From positions 88,758 through 152,757 of the forward strand of contig JAIMKV010000002.1 of NCBI GenBank assembly GCA_020692205.1: a stretch of DNA of 64,000 bases, written 5' to 3'. Source of the stretch: Myxosarcina sp. GA_180221_E-2-1-MAG-40_15 (lineage in GTDB: Bacteria; Cyanobacteriota; Cyanobacteriia; Cyanobacteriales; Xenococcaceae). The notes beneath the pieces are model-generated. The model did no database searches, had not been told where the DNA came from, and was given only the letters and a program-made list of their open reading frames with translations. Both the position numbers and the translations under genes were made by a program. Shown one piece after another: positions 29,837-39,401 of the stretch; positions within the stretch are counted from its first letter, which is position 1; the number at the start of each line of letters is the position of its first letter.

Positions 29837-30598
29837 ATGCTAGAAGTTTGTAACCTAAGCGTAAACTATCGTCATAATTGGGCAGTTCAAAACGTATCTT
29901 TTACGCTACAAGCAGGGCAGGTAACGGGTTTACTCGGCTCAAATGGTGCAGGAAAAAGCACTTTGATCGAGGCTATTTTAGGATTAGTGCCTCTAGCAAA
30001 TGGAGTGGTAAAGTGGGCAGGTAAGCCAGTTGCCAAGCAGTTAGACAAGGTGGCTTATGTGCCTCAGCGATCGCAAATTGATTGGGACTATCCCGTGACG
30101 GTAGAAAGAGCGGTAATGATGGGACGAGTGGCTACTACAGGCTGGTTTCGGCAGCATAATCGTCGTGCCAAGATGCTGGTCAAAAATGCTCTGGAGAGAG
30201 TCGGAATGTGGCAATATCGCCAACGTCAGATCGGCGAACTATCAGGAGGACAACAGCAGCGTGTTTTTATCGCTAGAGCGATCGCGCAAGAAGCGGATTT
30301 GCTATTATTTGATGAACCATTTAATAATGTAGATCGACAAACGGAAATAATTATTTTTGAGATCTTCGCTGAACTTAAAGCACAACAAAAAACTCTCTTG
30401 GTAATCAGTCACGATCTCAGTGAAACTTTAAATCATTACGATCAGTTATTGTTGTTAAATAAGCAATTAATTGCTTGCGGTTCACAAGCGGAAGTATTGA
30501 CTAATGAAAATATTAACCGAGCTTACGACAGATATGATAATTCGGCGATTCAACCCTTAACTATTAACCATTATCCTAATGCTAACTTGGTTAATTGA
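29837..30598 (+). CDS. znuC: Zinc ABC transporter ATP-binding protein
   Basis: A 253-residue ATPase with Walker A GSNGAGKST (about 36-44), signature LSGGQQQR, Walker B LLLFDEP and the switch His in VISHD. It belongs to the Mn/Zn (TroB/ZnuC) group and energises uptake through ZnuB. It overlaps znuB by 20 bases, so translation is coupled. The pair is divergent from znuA. Confidence 0.93.
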   Translation: MLEVCNLSVNYRHNWAVQNVSFTLQAGQVTGLLGSNGAGKSTLIEAILGLVPLANGVVKWAGKPVAKQLDKVAYVPQRSQIDWDYPVTVERAVMMGRVATTGWFRQHNRRAKMLVKNALERVGMWQYRQRQIGELSGGQQQRVFIARAIAQEADLLLFDEPFNNVDRQTEIIIFEIFAELKAQQKTLLVISHDLSETLNHYDQLLLLNKQLIACGSQAEVLTNENINRAYDRYDNSAIQPLTINHYPNANLVN

Positions 30599-31451
30599 AC
30601 CTCTAGAATTTGAGTTTATGCGGCAAGCGATCGCCATTGGCTTGTCTTTAGGTATCCTTGGTGCAGTAGTTGGTAGCTATTTGATTTTGCAACAGATGGG
30701 CATGATGAGTGGAGTAATTTCTCATGCGGTGTTGCCAGGTATTTCCATTGCTTTTTTCTTCGAGATTAGTGTCGTAATTGGTGCTTTTATTGCTGGAGTA
30801 TTAAGTGCTTTAGTCGTAATGGGAATCCAAAAGCGATCGCGAATTAAAGTTGATGCAGCAATGGCATTAACCCTGACTAGTTTTCTCGCCTTAGGAGTAA
30901 TCTTAATTACCTTATTAGGAACTAATCAGATTAACCTAGAGGAAATTCTTTTTGGTGACATTTTAGGCGTAACTAGTGGTGATGTTTGGCGCACCATATT
31001 GATCACCGTAATCATCTTATTATTAACTAAACTTTTTTATAAAGAATTAGAATTTTATACCTTCGATCCTTTAGGGGCAAAAGCTTCTGGATTGCCCGTA
31101 AATTTGCTTTATTTTGGGTTGGTTTGTGCCATTACTTTAACTATTGTTGCCAGTATGCAAACTGTGGGAGTTTTATTAGTCATGTCCCTATTAGTTGGCC
31201 CTGCAATTACGGCATACTTATTAGTCCAAGAACTATCACAAATGATGCTTTTAGGATCGATTCTGGGTGCAGTTTCTAGTATTGCGGGAATGTACAGTAG
31301 CTACTATTTTGATCTGCCTTCGGGTGCGGCGATCGTTATGGTAATCTTTGCTTTTTTCTTATTAGCATTTCTTTTTAGTCCTAAACAGGGACTTTTAACC
31401 GAACCCGAAATTAAAAATAAAGTGATTAACTGGCTTAAATTTAGCAAATAG
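30579..31451 (+). CDS. znuB: Zinc ABC transporter permease
   Basis: A 290-residue ABC-3 family permease with about eight hydrophobic segments. The N-terminus MLTWLIEPLEFEFMRQA is common in this family. SHAVLPGISIAF, DAAMALTLTSFLALGV and the cytoplasmic LGAKASGLPV coupling region are visible. It forms the channel for zinc (or manganese) with ZnuC. A long hairpin lies 37 bp after its stop and may end the transcript. Confidence 0.93.
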   Translation: MLTWLIEPLEFEFMRQAIAIGLSLGILGAVVGSYLILQQMGMMSGVISHAVLPGISIAFFFEISVVIGAFIAGVLSALVVMGIQKRSRIKVDAAMALTLTSFLALGVILITLLGTNQINLEEILFGDILGVTSGDVWRTILITVIILLLTKLFYKELEFYTFDPLGAKASGLPVNLLYFGLVCAITLTIVASMQTVGVLLVMSLLVGPAITAYLLVQELSQMMLLGSILGAVSSIAGMYSSYYFDLPSGAAIVMVIFAFFLLAFLFSPKQGLLTEPEIKNKVINWLKFSK

Positions 31452-31487
31452 ATTCTATTTGAGAAAGCAAAAATGACCGCGGAATGA

Positions 31488-31534
31488 GGTCACAGGCAAG
31501 CACCGCCTTTTAAAGGCGGTGAACCTGTGACCTA
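31488..31534. repeat. Long perfect hairpin after znuB
   Basis: Outer arms AGGTCACAGG (31488-31497) and CCTGTGACCT (31525-31534) enclose inner arms CACCGCCTTT (31502-31511) and AAAGGCGGTG (31513-31522), giving a 20-bp stem with a small internal loop and a one-base apex. No T-run follows. It may block or stabilise the znuB message, or be a mobile hairpin repeat; a degraded relative of the right arm is seen near 57107. Confidence 0.6.
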
Positions 31535-31698
31535 AATACTAAAATACTCAGTCTGAAAATAATTAGAACCAAACTAGCTGCATTTATCTGGAGGTTTCGA
31601 TCAGATTTTCGCCATCAAATTTAGCTGACTATCCCAACTCCATTTTGCGCTAATTTGGTTAATAGTTCTAACTAACACTATCTACAGCCCATTTATTC

Positions 31699-32601
31699 AT
31701 GTTTCCTAGTTGCATTCCCCCAGAAGCAAGCAATTTAACCGAATCGGCATCGATTAATTTAGCCAAACAGATTCAACAGGTATTTATCTCTACGCCTTTG
31801 AGTCAGGAAAATATTGCAACTACCTATGTTAACCAAGGAAGCGGCGGCACACCTATTTTACTAATCCACGGCTTTGACAGTTCTCTATTAGAATTTCGTC
31901 GTTTGTTACCAATACTCGCAGCACAACAATCGACTTATGTAGTAGATCTTTTAGGGTTTGGCTTTACTCAGCGTAATTTAAGTATCCCCCTTAACCCAGA
32001 AAACATTAAAACCCATCTGTATTACTTCTGGAAAACCATGATCAAGCAGCCTGTAATCTTAGCAGGTGCATCGATGGGTGGCGCAGCAGCGATTGATTTT
32101 ACTCTTACCTATCCCGACGCGGTAGAGAAATTAGTTTTAGTAGATAGCGCGGGTTTAGCTAAACAACCTGCTATCGGTAAGTTTATGATTCCGCCACTAG
32201 ATACTTTTGCCACAGAATTTCTACGTAACCCCAAGATTCGCCAAAGCATTAGTCGTGCTGCTTATTTCAATAAGAGTTTTGCCAGTTTAGATGCTCAAGC
32301 CTGTGCTGCACTGCATTTAAAATGCTTAGATTGGCATAAATCTTTAATTGCTTTTACTAAAAGTGGTGGTTATGGTTCATTTGCCCAGAGAATTGCCGAG
32401 ATCCAACAGCCGACTTTAATTATTTGGGGCAAACAAGACAAAATATTAGGAACTAAAGATGCTGCCAGATTTGCTCAAGCTATGCCAAATAGTAAGCTTG
32501 TCTGGATCGATAATTGTGGTCATGTTCCTCATTTAGAACAGCCTGAAGCTACCGCTAGAGAGATTTTGAATCTGAATCAACAAAAGCCTGATCTTGTTTA
32601 G
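31699..32601 (+). CDS. Alpha/beta hydrolase
   Basis: A 300-residue hydrolase-fold protein. The oxyanion motif LLIHGFDSS, nucleophile elbow GASMGGAAA, a late acid (WGKQDKILG) and the catalytic His in NCGHVPHLEQPE are all present, so the triad looks complete. It resembles cyanobacterial and plant hydrolases of unknown substrate. It stands alone between the znuB hairpin and an ExbB gene. Confidence 0.87.
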   Translation: MFPSCIPPEASNLTESASINLAKQIQQVFISTPLSQENIATTYVNQGSGGTPILLIHGFDSSLLEFRRLLPILAAQQSTYVVDLLGFGFTQRNLSIPLNPENIKTHLYYFWKTMIKQPVILAGASMGGAAAIDFTLTYPDAVEKLVLVDSAGLAKQPAIGKFMIPPLDTFATEFLRNPKIRQSISRAAYFNKSFASLDAQACAALHLKCLDWHKSLIAFTKSGGYGSFAQRIAEIQQPTLIIWGKQDKILGTKDAARFAQAMPNSKLVWIDNCGHVPHLEQPEATAREILNLNQQKPDLV

Positions 32602-32655
32602 TTGCGATCGCAGTTGACCAAACATTGAACATTAAACAAGTTGTTGATAAATGAT

Positions 32656-32711
32656 CTGACTTCTGACTTCTGACTTCTGACTTCTGACTTCTGACTTCTG
32701 ACTTCTGACTT
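32656..32711. repeat. Heptanucleotide tandem repeat, eight CTGACTT units
   Basis: Eight consecutive perfect copies of CTGACTT. This is the short tandemly repeated repetitive (STRR) type common in cyanobacteria. The same unit, reverse-complemented as AAGTCAG, occurs at 56921-56962 and at the right edge of the window. Confidence 0.9.
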
Positions 32712-32884
32712 CATATAGCGATCGCTTTTTAGAGAGAGTATAGACAGAGATCGAAACCCGTGTTAGAAAAATTTTATGAACCAAGTTTTTTTGGCAAGCT
32801 AGGTTATTTGTATTTATGGACTTAGACTGGAATAACTTAAATTGTTCTAAAACTGATTTTAATTAAAGATATTAATGGAGGTAG

Positions 32885-33589
32885 TTGGCTAAGGTGAATT
32901 TATTAGAAATTATTGATAAAGGTGGGATCGCCATGTATCCCCTGCTATTCCTCTCTATCCTCTCAATTTCGACAATTTTAGAACGGCTTTGGTTTTGGTC
33001 GCGAGTAGTTTTTAAAGAGAAAAAAATCTTTAATCGTATTATGGAAGCGGCAGATCGCAACTGGGATTTGGTCGGCAAAATTGCTCAAGAGTATATCAAT
33101 CATCCTTTGGGTAATTTTGTCTATTCTCCGTTTAGTCTACTTAACCCCGATCCAGATATGTTCCATCTTGCTTTAGAATCGGCAGCAGAAGAACAGTTAG
33201 CTCGGATGCGTAAGGGCGACAAAGTTCTGGAAGCGATTATTGCTCTTTCTCCTTTATTGGGCTTATTTGGCACAGTTTGGGGACTAATCCAAGCTTTAAG
33301 CTCAATTCAAATTAGTGATTTAGGTACAGCAGATTCATCTGGTGTTACTTTGGGTATCGGTGAATCTCTAATTTCCACTGCGTTTGGCCTATTAGTGGCA
33401 ATTATTAGCCTGAGTTTTTATCGTTTGTTTCAAGCTTTTTGGACAAATCAAATCAGAATATTGCGCCGTACTGGTAGCCGTTTAGAAGTTATGTATCGCG
33501 ATCGCTGGATGCAATCGGAACCTGAAGAGCCTAAAATTGTTAGTCAAGATGATTATTCTTTTGTCAACATCAAGCCACCTAGCCAATAA
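32885..33589 (+). CDS. exbB: MotA/TolQ/ExbB proton channel family protein
   Basis: A 234-residue protein with three TM helices (about 15-34, 115-140, 160-185) and the conserved [17 protein letters not shown] and [12 protein letters not shown] segments. It uses the proton gradient with ExbD to drive TonB-type transport or another envelope process. The start is TTG 32885, or GTG at 32894; GGAGG at 32877-32881 is close to the first and 12 bases from the second. exbD follows after 51 bp; no tonB is in the window. Confidence 0.9.
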   Translation: MAKVNLLEIIDKGGIAMYPLLFLSILSISTILERLWFWSRVVFKEKKIFNRIMEAADRNWDLVGKIAQEYINHPLGNFVYSPFSLLNPDPDMFHLALESAAEEQLARMRKGDKVLEAIIALSPLLGLFGTVWGLIQALSSIQISDLGTADSSGVTLGIGESLISTAFGLLVAIISLSFYRLFQAFWTNQIRILRRTGSRLEVMYRDRWMQSEPEEPKIVSQDDYSFVNIKPPSQ

Positions 33590-33640
33590 TTAGTAAAAAC
33601 GTTCCATTGAACGTCCGTAAAGTAATCAGGAATCACTTGC

Positions 33641-34198
33641 ATGAGTCGTAAAAAGTACCAGCCCAAACCAATTAGACCGCTAAATCTTTGGCAGGATGAT
33701 AGTCAGTCAAGTGGAGCTAATATTGAAATTTTGCCCTTAATTGACGTGATTTTTTGTATTTTGACCTTTTTTATCTTGGCAGCGGTCAATTTCTCCCGTC
33801 AGCAAGCAATTAGCCTAGATTTACCTCAGGCAAAAACGGGTGCGCCTCAGATGCAAGATATTTTGATTGTGACTATCGATGATATTGGTCAGCTATACGT
33901 TGATCGCGATCTAGTCAGCCGCAGCGATTTAGCTTGGGAAATCAAAAAATATAATCAGGCTAATCCCAATGGCTTGATGACACTGTATGCAGCCAAAAAT
34001 TCAACCTATAGAGAAGTAGTAGAAGTATTAGACATCCTACGGGAGGTAGGAGGCGATCGCGTCGCTTTAGCCACTCTACCAGAAGGCTCTCAACCATCAC
34101 CAGTTCCTCCCACTCCAGGAGTAAATCCCGCCCTTCCAGGCTTGCCCAGCAGTATCGATTTATCTCCGACTAACCCACCTAGTCCTCCAACGCCCTAA
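33641..34198 (+). CDS. exbD: Biopolymer transport protein ExbD/TolR
   Basis: A 185-residue protein with a short cytoplasmic basic N-terminus, one TM helix bearing the proton-carrying Asp (EILPLIDVIFCILTFFIL, about residues 31-48) and a periplasmic domain, then a Pro/Ser-rich C-terminal tail of about 35 residues (PVPPTPGVNP...). The tail is longer than in E. coli ExbD and may reach the peptidoglycan. It pairs with the upstream ExbB. Confidence 0.9.
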   Translation: MSRKKYQPKPIRPLNLWQDDSQSSGANIEILPLIDVIFCILTFFILAAVNFSRQQAISLDLPQAKTGAPQMQDILIVTIDDIGQLYVDRDLVSRSDLAWEIKKYNQANPNGLMTLYAAKNSTYREVVEVLDILREVGGDRVALATLPEGSQPSPVPPTPGVNPALPGLPSSIDLSPTNPPSPPTP

Positions 34199-34280
34199 AG
34201 AGCAATTAAAAGCTAAGCCAGCAGCCAATTAATTTGCTTTCTGTTGTGTTCTTTTCTTTCCTCCTGCCTCAATTCTGTTG

Positions 34281-34622
34281 TTATCCTGGTGGCCAGTTCA
34301 TAGCGCGATCGCCCAAGATATGTAAATGTAGATGATCAACTGATTGTCCGCCATCTTTACCGTTATTAATTACCACTCGATATCCATTGCTGAGGTTGGC
34401 CTGTGCGGCAACTTTTTTGACCGTCATTAATAAATGTCCCATTAGTGCTTGATCTTCTTGTCCAGACTCCGATAGACAAGGAATTGGTTTTTTAGGAATA
34501 ACCAAAATGTGCGTTGGTGCTTGAGGGTTAACATCTTTAAAAGCTAAAGCTAAATCATCTTCATAGACAATATCGGCAGGAATCTCGCGACGAATAATTT
34601 TGCCAAAGATAGTATCTGTCAT
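34281..34622 (-). CDS. HIT family nucleotide hydrolase
   Basis: A 113-residue histidine-triad protein with the catalytic HLHLHILG near the C-terminus and the typical [23 protein letters not shown] start of the Hint/HinT group. These enzymes hydrolyse adenosine phosphoramidates and related nucleotide conjugates. It is convergent with exbD (82 bp). Confidence 0.93.
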   Translation of the reverse strand: MTDTIFGKIIRREIPADIVYEDDLALAFKDVNPQAPTHILVIPKKPIPCLSESGQEDQALMGHLLMTVKKVAAQANLSNGYRVVINNGKDGGQSVDHLHLHILGDRAMNWPPG

Positions 34623-34798
34623 AGGTTGTCAAAAATTATGAGCGTCAATTTTGTTAGCACTCCTAATTGTAATAGTATTACTATCATTCTCAATACTATT
34701 GGGGTTAATTTTGAGCCTCAGTTTGGGGTTAATTAACTAAAACTGAATTCTAATGAGACTGTGATTAATAATCTCAATTATGGTTTTTATGGCGATCG

Positions 34799-35254
34799 CT
34801 ATTTAGATCGAACTTTGTTAATATAAGGAATTTGACAACTAGCAATCAAATCTTCGCTAGATTCTGAGTTATCTTCAGTAATTTTGGCTTGCTGCTTTGG
34901 GTGTTTATGCTGTAGCTGCTGAAAAAAATCCCTAGTTTGCTCTGGCTTGAGCTGTTGTAATGCCTGAAGGAGATTGTTAGCTTGTCCGAGTAGCTGTTCA
35001 ACATCTACCCCTTCATAATCTGGTTGATAATCCCATAAGCGTCTAACCGCCTCTCCTAAGAGAATAATTGCCCCGCGCAGGTTATCGTTGCTCAAATGAT
35101 AACAACCCACTGCTACCTGTAGAATTCCCTGATAAAAACGTTTATCTGCTTCAGGAGCATCAATCCAAATAGCCTCTAGAGTATCGTGACAGGCGTAAAA
35201 CTGCTGTTGATTAAATTCAGCGATTCCTCGTTCAAATTCTGGTGATGCTACCAT
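34799..35254 (-). CDS. DUF309 domain protein
   Basis: A 151-residue protein with the DUF309 core: FYACHDTLEAIWIDAPEADKRF, a helix QGILQVAVGCYHLSNDN and ILLGEAVRRLWDY. The family is helical and metal-site-like (the HDTLE motif) with no settled role. I start at ATG 35254; the frame is open to a TTG at 35263. It lies upstream of the HIT gene on the same strand (176 bp). Confidence 0.85.
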   Translation of the reverse strand: MVASPEFERGIAEFNQQQFYACHDTLEAIWIDAPEADKRFYQGILQVAVGCYHLSNDNLRGAIILLGEAVRRLWDYQPDYEGVDVEQLLGQANNLLQALQQLKPEQTRDFFQQLQHKHPKQQAKITEDNSESSEDLIASCQIPYINKVRSK

Positions 35255-35348
35255 AATCAGCAAGTGTTTTGATCGATAATACAGAGGTTCACAAATGCGC
35301 AGACGCTAGGAAGATAATCAAACTACTCTTAACTGCCAACTAAACTAT

Positions 35349-35717
35349 TTATTCCATTTCACGACAAAGTTGATTAATTTGTTCGGTGGTAATTTCCTGA
35401 ACATTACTGGCAAAGGCATTATCGGGAGTTAGAAATAACATACAGTGACATTTCTTTTCTTCCCGCATTGGCACACAAGGGCAATTCCAATAAGCTTTTT
35501 TTACTTCTGCCTGTTTATCTTCATAGTGGCGACAAGGGCATAAAGGCGAACCTAATTCTTGCTTGTGCTGAGCCAATCCTTTAATTACCGCCGCCGTGAC
35601 TGATAAATTACTACAAAAATAAGTATCTGTGCGTTGAGCGTACTTTTGCGCAAATTTTCTCATTGCTTCGAGATTTTTGTCTGGACTTTGACTAGATGTT
35701 AATTTTGCCGTAGTCAT
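35349..35717 (-). CDS. ftrC: Ferredoxin-thioredoxin reductase, catalytic chain
   Basis: A 122-residue iron-sulfur enzyme that passes electrons from photosynthetic ferredoxin to thioredoxins, controlling Calvin-cycle enzymes. All seven expected cysteines are present: C35, C60 and C62, C79 and C81, C90 and C92. By comparison with Synechocystis FTR, C60, C79, C81 and C90 hold the 4Fe-4S cluster and C62-C92 is the redox disulfide. The variable chain gene is not adjacent. Confidence 0.95.
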   Translation of the reverse strand: MTTAKLTSSQSPDKNLEAMRKFAQKYAQRTDTYFCSNLSVTAAVIKGLAQHKQELGSPLCPCRHYEDKQAEVKKAYWNCPCVPMREEKKCHCMLFLTPDNAFASNVQEITTEQINQLCREME

Positions 35718-36042
35718 AATCTTAAAATAATTGAAATTAGAGACAGGAAAAGCAGGTTAACCTTCATTGATATTGTATGCCAAATTGATTTTATTTAAGT
35801 TTTTGCAAGATTAGTCCCCAAGAGTGGGAATAATATGTGTAGTTAGATTGAGATGTTACCAAAATATCTTCTCTGAACAATATAGAATTTCTTGATGTCG
35901 AAGATCTGAAATATCAGTTATAAAGGACTGGTTATATTAAATATTTGAGTTACTTTAATCTATTTAATTAGAAAAATACATATTTCTCTAAAAAGCTAGC
36001 TACATAATCCAATCTTTGAAGCAGTTACTAATGATTTAAATT
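35718..36042. other. Gene-free divergent interval
   Basis: A 325-bp AT-rich spacer between ftrC and the receiver-HlyD fusion gene. It must contain both promoters. No repeat or palindrome stood out. Confidence 0.45.
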
Positions 36043-38325
36043 ATGAACTCATCCAGCAATGCTAACAGTGATTACCTTCCAGGTAACAGTTTGTCCTCAA
36101 ATGCAGGTCAAACAAATCAGATAGACGATGCTGCTAACCCTCCCGATAGTATCATTCGCGTTCTCATCGTAGACGACCAAAAAATGATTAGGGAAGGATT
36201 AAAAGCCTTAGTCAAAGCAGAACCCGATATCGAAATAGTTGGAGTTGCCGAAAACGGAGAACACGCCGTCAAGCAAGTAGAATATCTTTCCCCAGATGTT
36301 GTCCTCATGGACATGGAAATGCCTGGAATGAATGGGATGGAAGCAACCAAAATAATCTGCCAGAAATTTTCCGAGGTTAAAGTATTAGTTCTTAGTACTT
36401 TTGATCATCAGGAATATGTAGCTCGCTCTTTGAGTTCTGGAGCGATGGGCTATCTGCTCAAAGGTACTCCAGCCAAAGAATTGACCGATGCAATCAGATC
36501 GGTTCATCGTGGCTATGCTCAAATTGGACCAGGAATTTATCGTAATTTGGCTCTGCCACAGCTAGAACAAATATCAAAGCTGCCCGCTATGTCTCCTTTA
36601 GCCACTCGCACCCCAGAAATTGAAGCTCATTTGGAAAAGTCTTACCCCCCAGGAGAACTAATTAGCAGTAAATCAGGTAAAGATTCTGCTTTAGCTAATC
36701 GCAATCCTGCTTCAATTAATACCCGTAAATTTGAGCAAACCGTAATTCTACGCCCTTCTCCTCGATGGTCTCGATTGACTATGGGCTGCATCATGGGAGT
36801 AACCGCTTTTACTTTGATTTGGGCTAGATTTGCCAAAATTGAACAGGTGATTCCTGCTACGGGCATCATTCAACCAACAGGTAAGTTGCAAGAAATTCAA
36901 GTGCCTACTAATGGTGTAGTCGAAGAAGTCAAGGTTGAAGAAGGACAAAGAGTCGAAAAAGGAGACGTGTTACTGGTTTTAGATTCTACTACTTCCGAGG
37001 CACAGGTTGAATCTTTAAGCCAGGTGCGCCAGTCGCTGACTCAGGAAAACAAGTTTTATCGAGCTTTGATGGCAGGAGATCTTGATTCTGGTAATATTAA
37101 TGGCGCGATCGCTTCTTTAAAAATCCCTACAGAAGTAGCTTATCTAACTCGTAACCGAGCCGCGCTCAAAGAAGAAAATCAGTTATTTAATCGTCTTTTG
37201 GATGAGTCTGAAGATAGCTTAGATCCAGAACAACAGGCAAGGTTAGAGGCCTCTCAAGCAGATATTAGAGAACGAACAGCAGCAGCCAGACTAGAAGTTG
37301 AGCAGCTAGAAAAACAATTAGAGCAAAACAGAATTCAACTAGAAGACAGCAGAGCGCAGTTAAATACGGCAAAGCAAAATTTAACCGAAATCAACCAGCG
37401 TAACCGAGAGGCGAGAAAACAGGCAGAGGAGAGCATCCAAATTGAACGTGAAACTTTAGGCGCGATTATGCCTGTCTATCAAGAGGGAGGCATTGCCAAG
37501 ATTCAGGTTGATCAGCAAAGGCAAAAAATTAACGATCGCAATGCTTCAATGGTAGATGCTATGAAACAAGGTAATCTAGAGAGCGATCGTCAACAGCAAG
37601 AAGCAACGACTCTGCAAGCGGAAATCAATCGTTTATTGCAGGAAGAACAGCGGTTAAACCTCGATATTTCCCAAGCCCGAGAGCAGTTAAACAATACTAC
37701 TACCCTGTCTAGAAAAGAGCTGTACGATCAACGGGCAGAGAATCTAAAACGACTTGCTGAAATAGATAGCCAACTCAATAAAACTATTGTAGAAAACGAT
37801 AAGCAAATTGCCGAAATCAACAGTCAAATTAGCGGAGCCGAGCAAAATCTGAAATATCAAACAATTGTTGCTCCCGTAACGGGAGACGTTTTCGATCTCC
37901 GCGCCTATCCTGGTTACGTTCCCCCTGCTGGTCAAGCAGCCAATCCAGTGCTGCAAATTGTGCCTACCGAAGATTTGCTAGCAGAAATATTTATTATGCC
38001 TAAAGATATTGGTTTTGTCCGTAAAGGAATGACTACTGATGTGCGGATCAGTGCCTTTAACTATAGTGAATATGGTGATATTAAAGGCAAAGTAAAATTC
38101 ATCAGTGCTAGTGCTTTAGAGCCAGAGCCACCATATGATTTTTTCCGCTATGTCGCTAAGGTGGATCTAAGCCAAGACTATCTCACGATTAGGAATGAAA
38201 AGAAATATCTTCAGCCTGGAATGGAAGTTCAAGCCAATATTAAAATCAATGAAAACCGTACCGTGTGGAATCTATTGACCGATCAATTCTTTGGTGGACT
38301 TGATAACCTAAAGAAACTTGAGTAG
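36043..38325 (+). CDS. Response-regulator receiver domain fused to HlyD-type membrane fusion protein
   Basis: A 760-residue protein. Residues 38-155 form an intact receiver domain: acidic pair D44-D45, phosphoacceptor D90 (VVLMDMEMPGMNG), S118-T119 and K140, closest to the NarL/DegU group. No DNA-binding domain follows. A linker leads to one TM helix (about 245-262), a lipoyl-like half (QEIQVPTNGVVEEVKVEEGQ), a long coiled coil (about 390-620), the second lipoyl half (VAPVTGDVFDLRAYPGYVP) and the beta-barrel. The MFP would span the periplasm of a type I exporter, with the receiver in the cytoplasm. No ABC or TolC gene is adjacent. Confidence 0.9.
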   Translation: MNSSSNANSDYLPGNSLSSNAGQTNQIDDAANPPDSIIRVLIVDDQKMIREGLKALVKAEPDIEIVGVAENGEHAVKQVEYLSPDVVLMDMEMPGMNGMEATKIICQKFSEVKVLVLSTFDHQEYVARSLSSGAMGYLLKGTPAKELTDAIRSVHRGYAQIGPGIYRNLALPQLEQISKLPAMSPLATRTPEIEAHLEKSYPPGELISSKSGKDSALANRNPASINTRKFEQTVILRPSPRWSRLTMGCIMGVTAFTLIWARFAKIEQVIPATGIIQPTGKLQEIQVPTNGVVEEVKVEEGQRVEKGDVLLVLDSTTSEAQVESLSQVRQSLTQENKFYRALMAGDLDSGNINGAIASLKIPTEVAYLTRNRAALKEENQLFNRLLDESEDSLDPEQQARLEASQADIRERTAAARLEVEQLEKQLEQNRIQLEDSRAQLNTAKQNLTEINQRNREARKQAEESIQIERETLGAIMPVYQEGGIAKIQVDQQRQKINDRNASMVDAMKQGNLESDRQQQEATTLQAEINRLLQEEQRLNLDISQAREQLNNTTTLSRKELYDQRAENLKRLAEIDSQLNKTIVENDKQIAEINSQISGAEQNLKYQTIVAPVTGDVFDLRAYPGYVPPAGQAANPVLQIVPTEDLLAEIFIMPKDIGFVRKGMTTDVRISAFNYSEYGDIKGKVKFISASALEPEPPYDFFRYVAKVDLSQDYLTIRNEKKYLQPGMEVQANIKINENRTVWNLLTDQFFGGLDNLKKLE

Positions 38326-38546
38326 TGAGACTTGGGGACTTAGGGATCAATAAATAGTCTATTTACTATTAAAATATTACCTCGTAAAGTGCCAACGTCC
38401 CTAAAAGAAAATGATTACTAGTAATAGATAGTGATTAAGATTAAGTCGTTCAGCTAGAGCGTCTTTTTTTTTGGAGGATCTTTTTTGATCACAATTACAC
38501 TATGAGTATGATGCTTGATAGCTGATAGCTAATCAATAAATGTCTT

Positions 38547-39341
38547 TTAAGTAAACATGACCTTGCGCATGACAAAAGCAACTAAACTTACGGCACAGAT
38601 TACCGCTAATTGACCTGGAAGGGGATGAATTGAATAAATAGCGATCGCCTGGATTAAAGAATTTATGCCTTCTCCTAAACCAGTTGTATAATACATCACC
38701 GTAAGATAAATAATGCCAACCAGATGAATCACCACAAGCCCCGCTAAACAACTAGCAACTAAAGTTGGGAATTTTACCAGTGTTTGAAATGACAGCCACC
38801 CACACAGCCAAGCACCCAGAATAAACCCAATTAGATAACCAAAATGGGGTTGTTGGAAATATTCCGCACCACCACCGCGATCAAATATCGGCAATCCTGA
38901 TATACCTAACAAGATATAAGCGATTTGAGATAGCAGGGCAGCATTCTTGCCTCCCAAACAAGCGGTAAGTAATACTGCACCTACTTGATAGCTTACCCCC
39001 AAAGCTTGAACTCCAAATCCATTCCCCCACCATGACCAAGGAGCAGCAATAGTATAAGCTGGGATAAAAGTACCAGCAGCAGTTAAGATTACACCTATAG
39101 TTGCCCAAAGTAAGACTTCTGGTACAGGTGGTACATGAGGACGATTCGGTTTATCTAAAGTCAGATCGAGCTGATTTCGCAACCACTTGTTTTCTTTTTG
39201 TAGGTTCTGCAAATTATGCTGCTTTTGTTGGAGAAGCTGCTGTAGGCGGTCAATAGTTGCTTTAACCGGGCTAGGGGTAACTCCCCATTCATAGTCCGTG
39301 ATATCCGAGTTGGGTTTAGGCGATTCTTTGAGGTTGGACAT
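38547..39341 (-). CDS. BioY-like biotin transporter S-component with coiled-coil N-terminus
   Basis: A 264-residue protein. Residues 1-70 are soluble and include a predicted coiled coil (IDRLQQLLQQKQHNLQNLQKEN). The remaining part has six TM helices with BioY features: TFIPAYT, LLTACLGGKNAALLSQIAYILLGISGLPIF and GGGAEYF near the substrate site. BioY captures biotin and works alone or with an energy-coupling factor. The frame opens at TTG 39353, but ATG 39341 is preferred. The extra coiled coil is unusual. Confidence 0.8.
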   Translation of the reverse strand: MSNLKESPKPNSDITDYEWGVTPSPVKATIDRLQQLLQQKQHNLQNLQKENKWLRNQLDLTLDKPNRPHVPPVPEVLLWATIGVILTAAGTFIPAYTIAAPWSWWGNGFGVQALGVSYQVGAVLLTACLGGKNAALLSQIAYILLGISGLPIFDRGGGAEYFQQPHFGYLIGFILGAWLCGWLSFQTLVKFPTLVASCLAGLVVIHLVGIIYLTVMYYTTGLGEGINSLIQAIAIYSIHPLPGQLAVICAVSLVAFVMRKVMFT

Positions 39342-39401
39342 AGGCGAAGGCAATTGAGGGCATGTTCCAGTTTAGCTTCGGATCGATTATTTGTTTATTA
39401 G

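Noticed and set aside
32656..32711. CRISPR-like array
   Set aside because: Units are 7 bp with no spacers; it is a simple tandem heptad.
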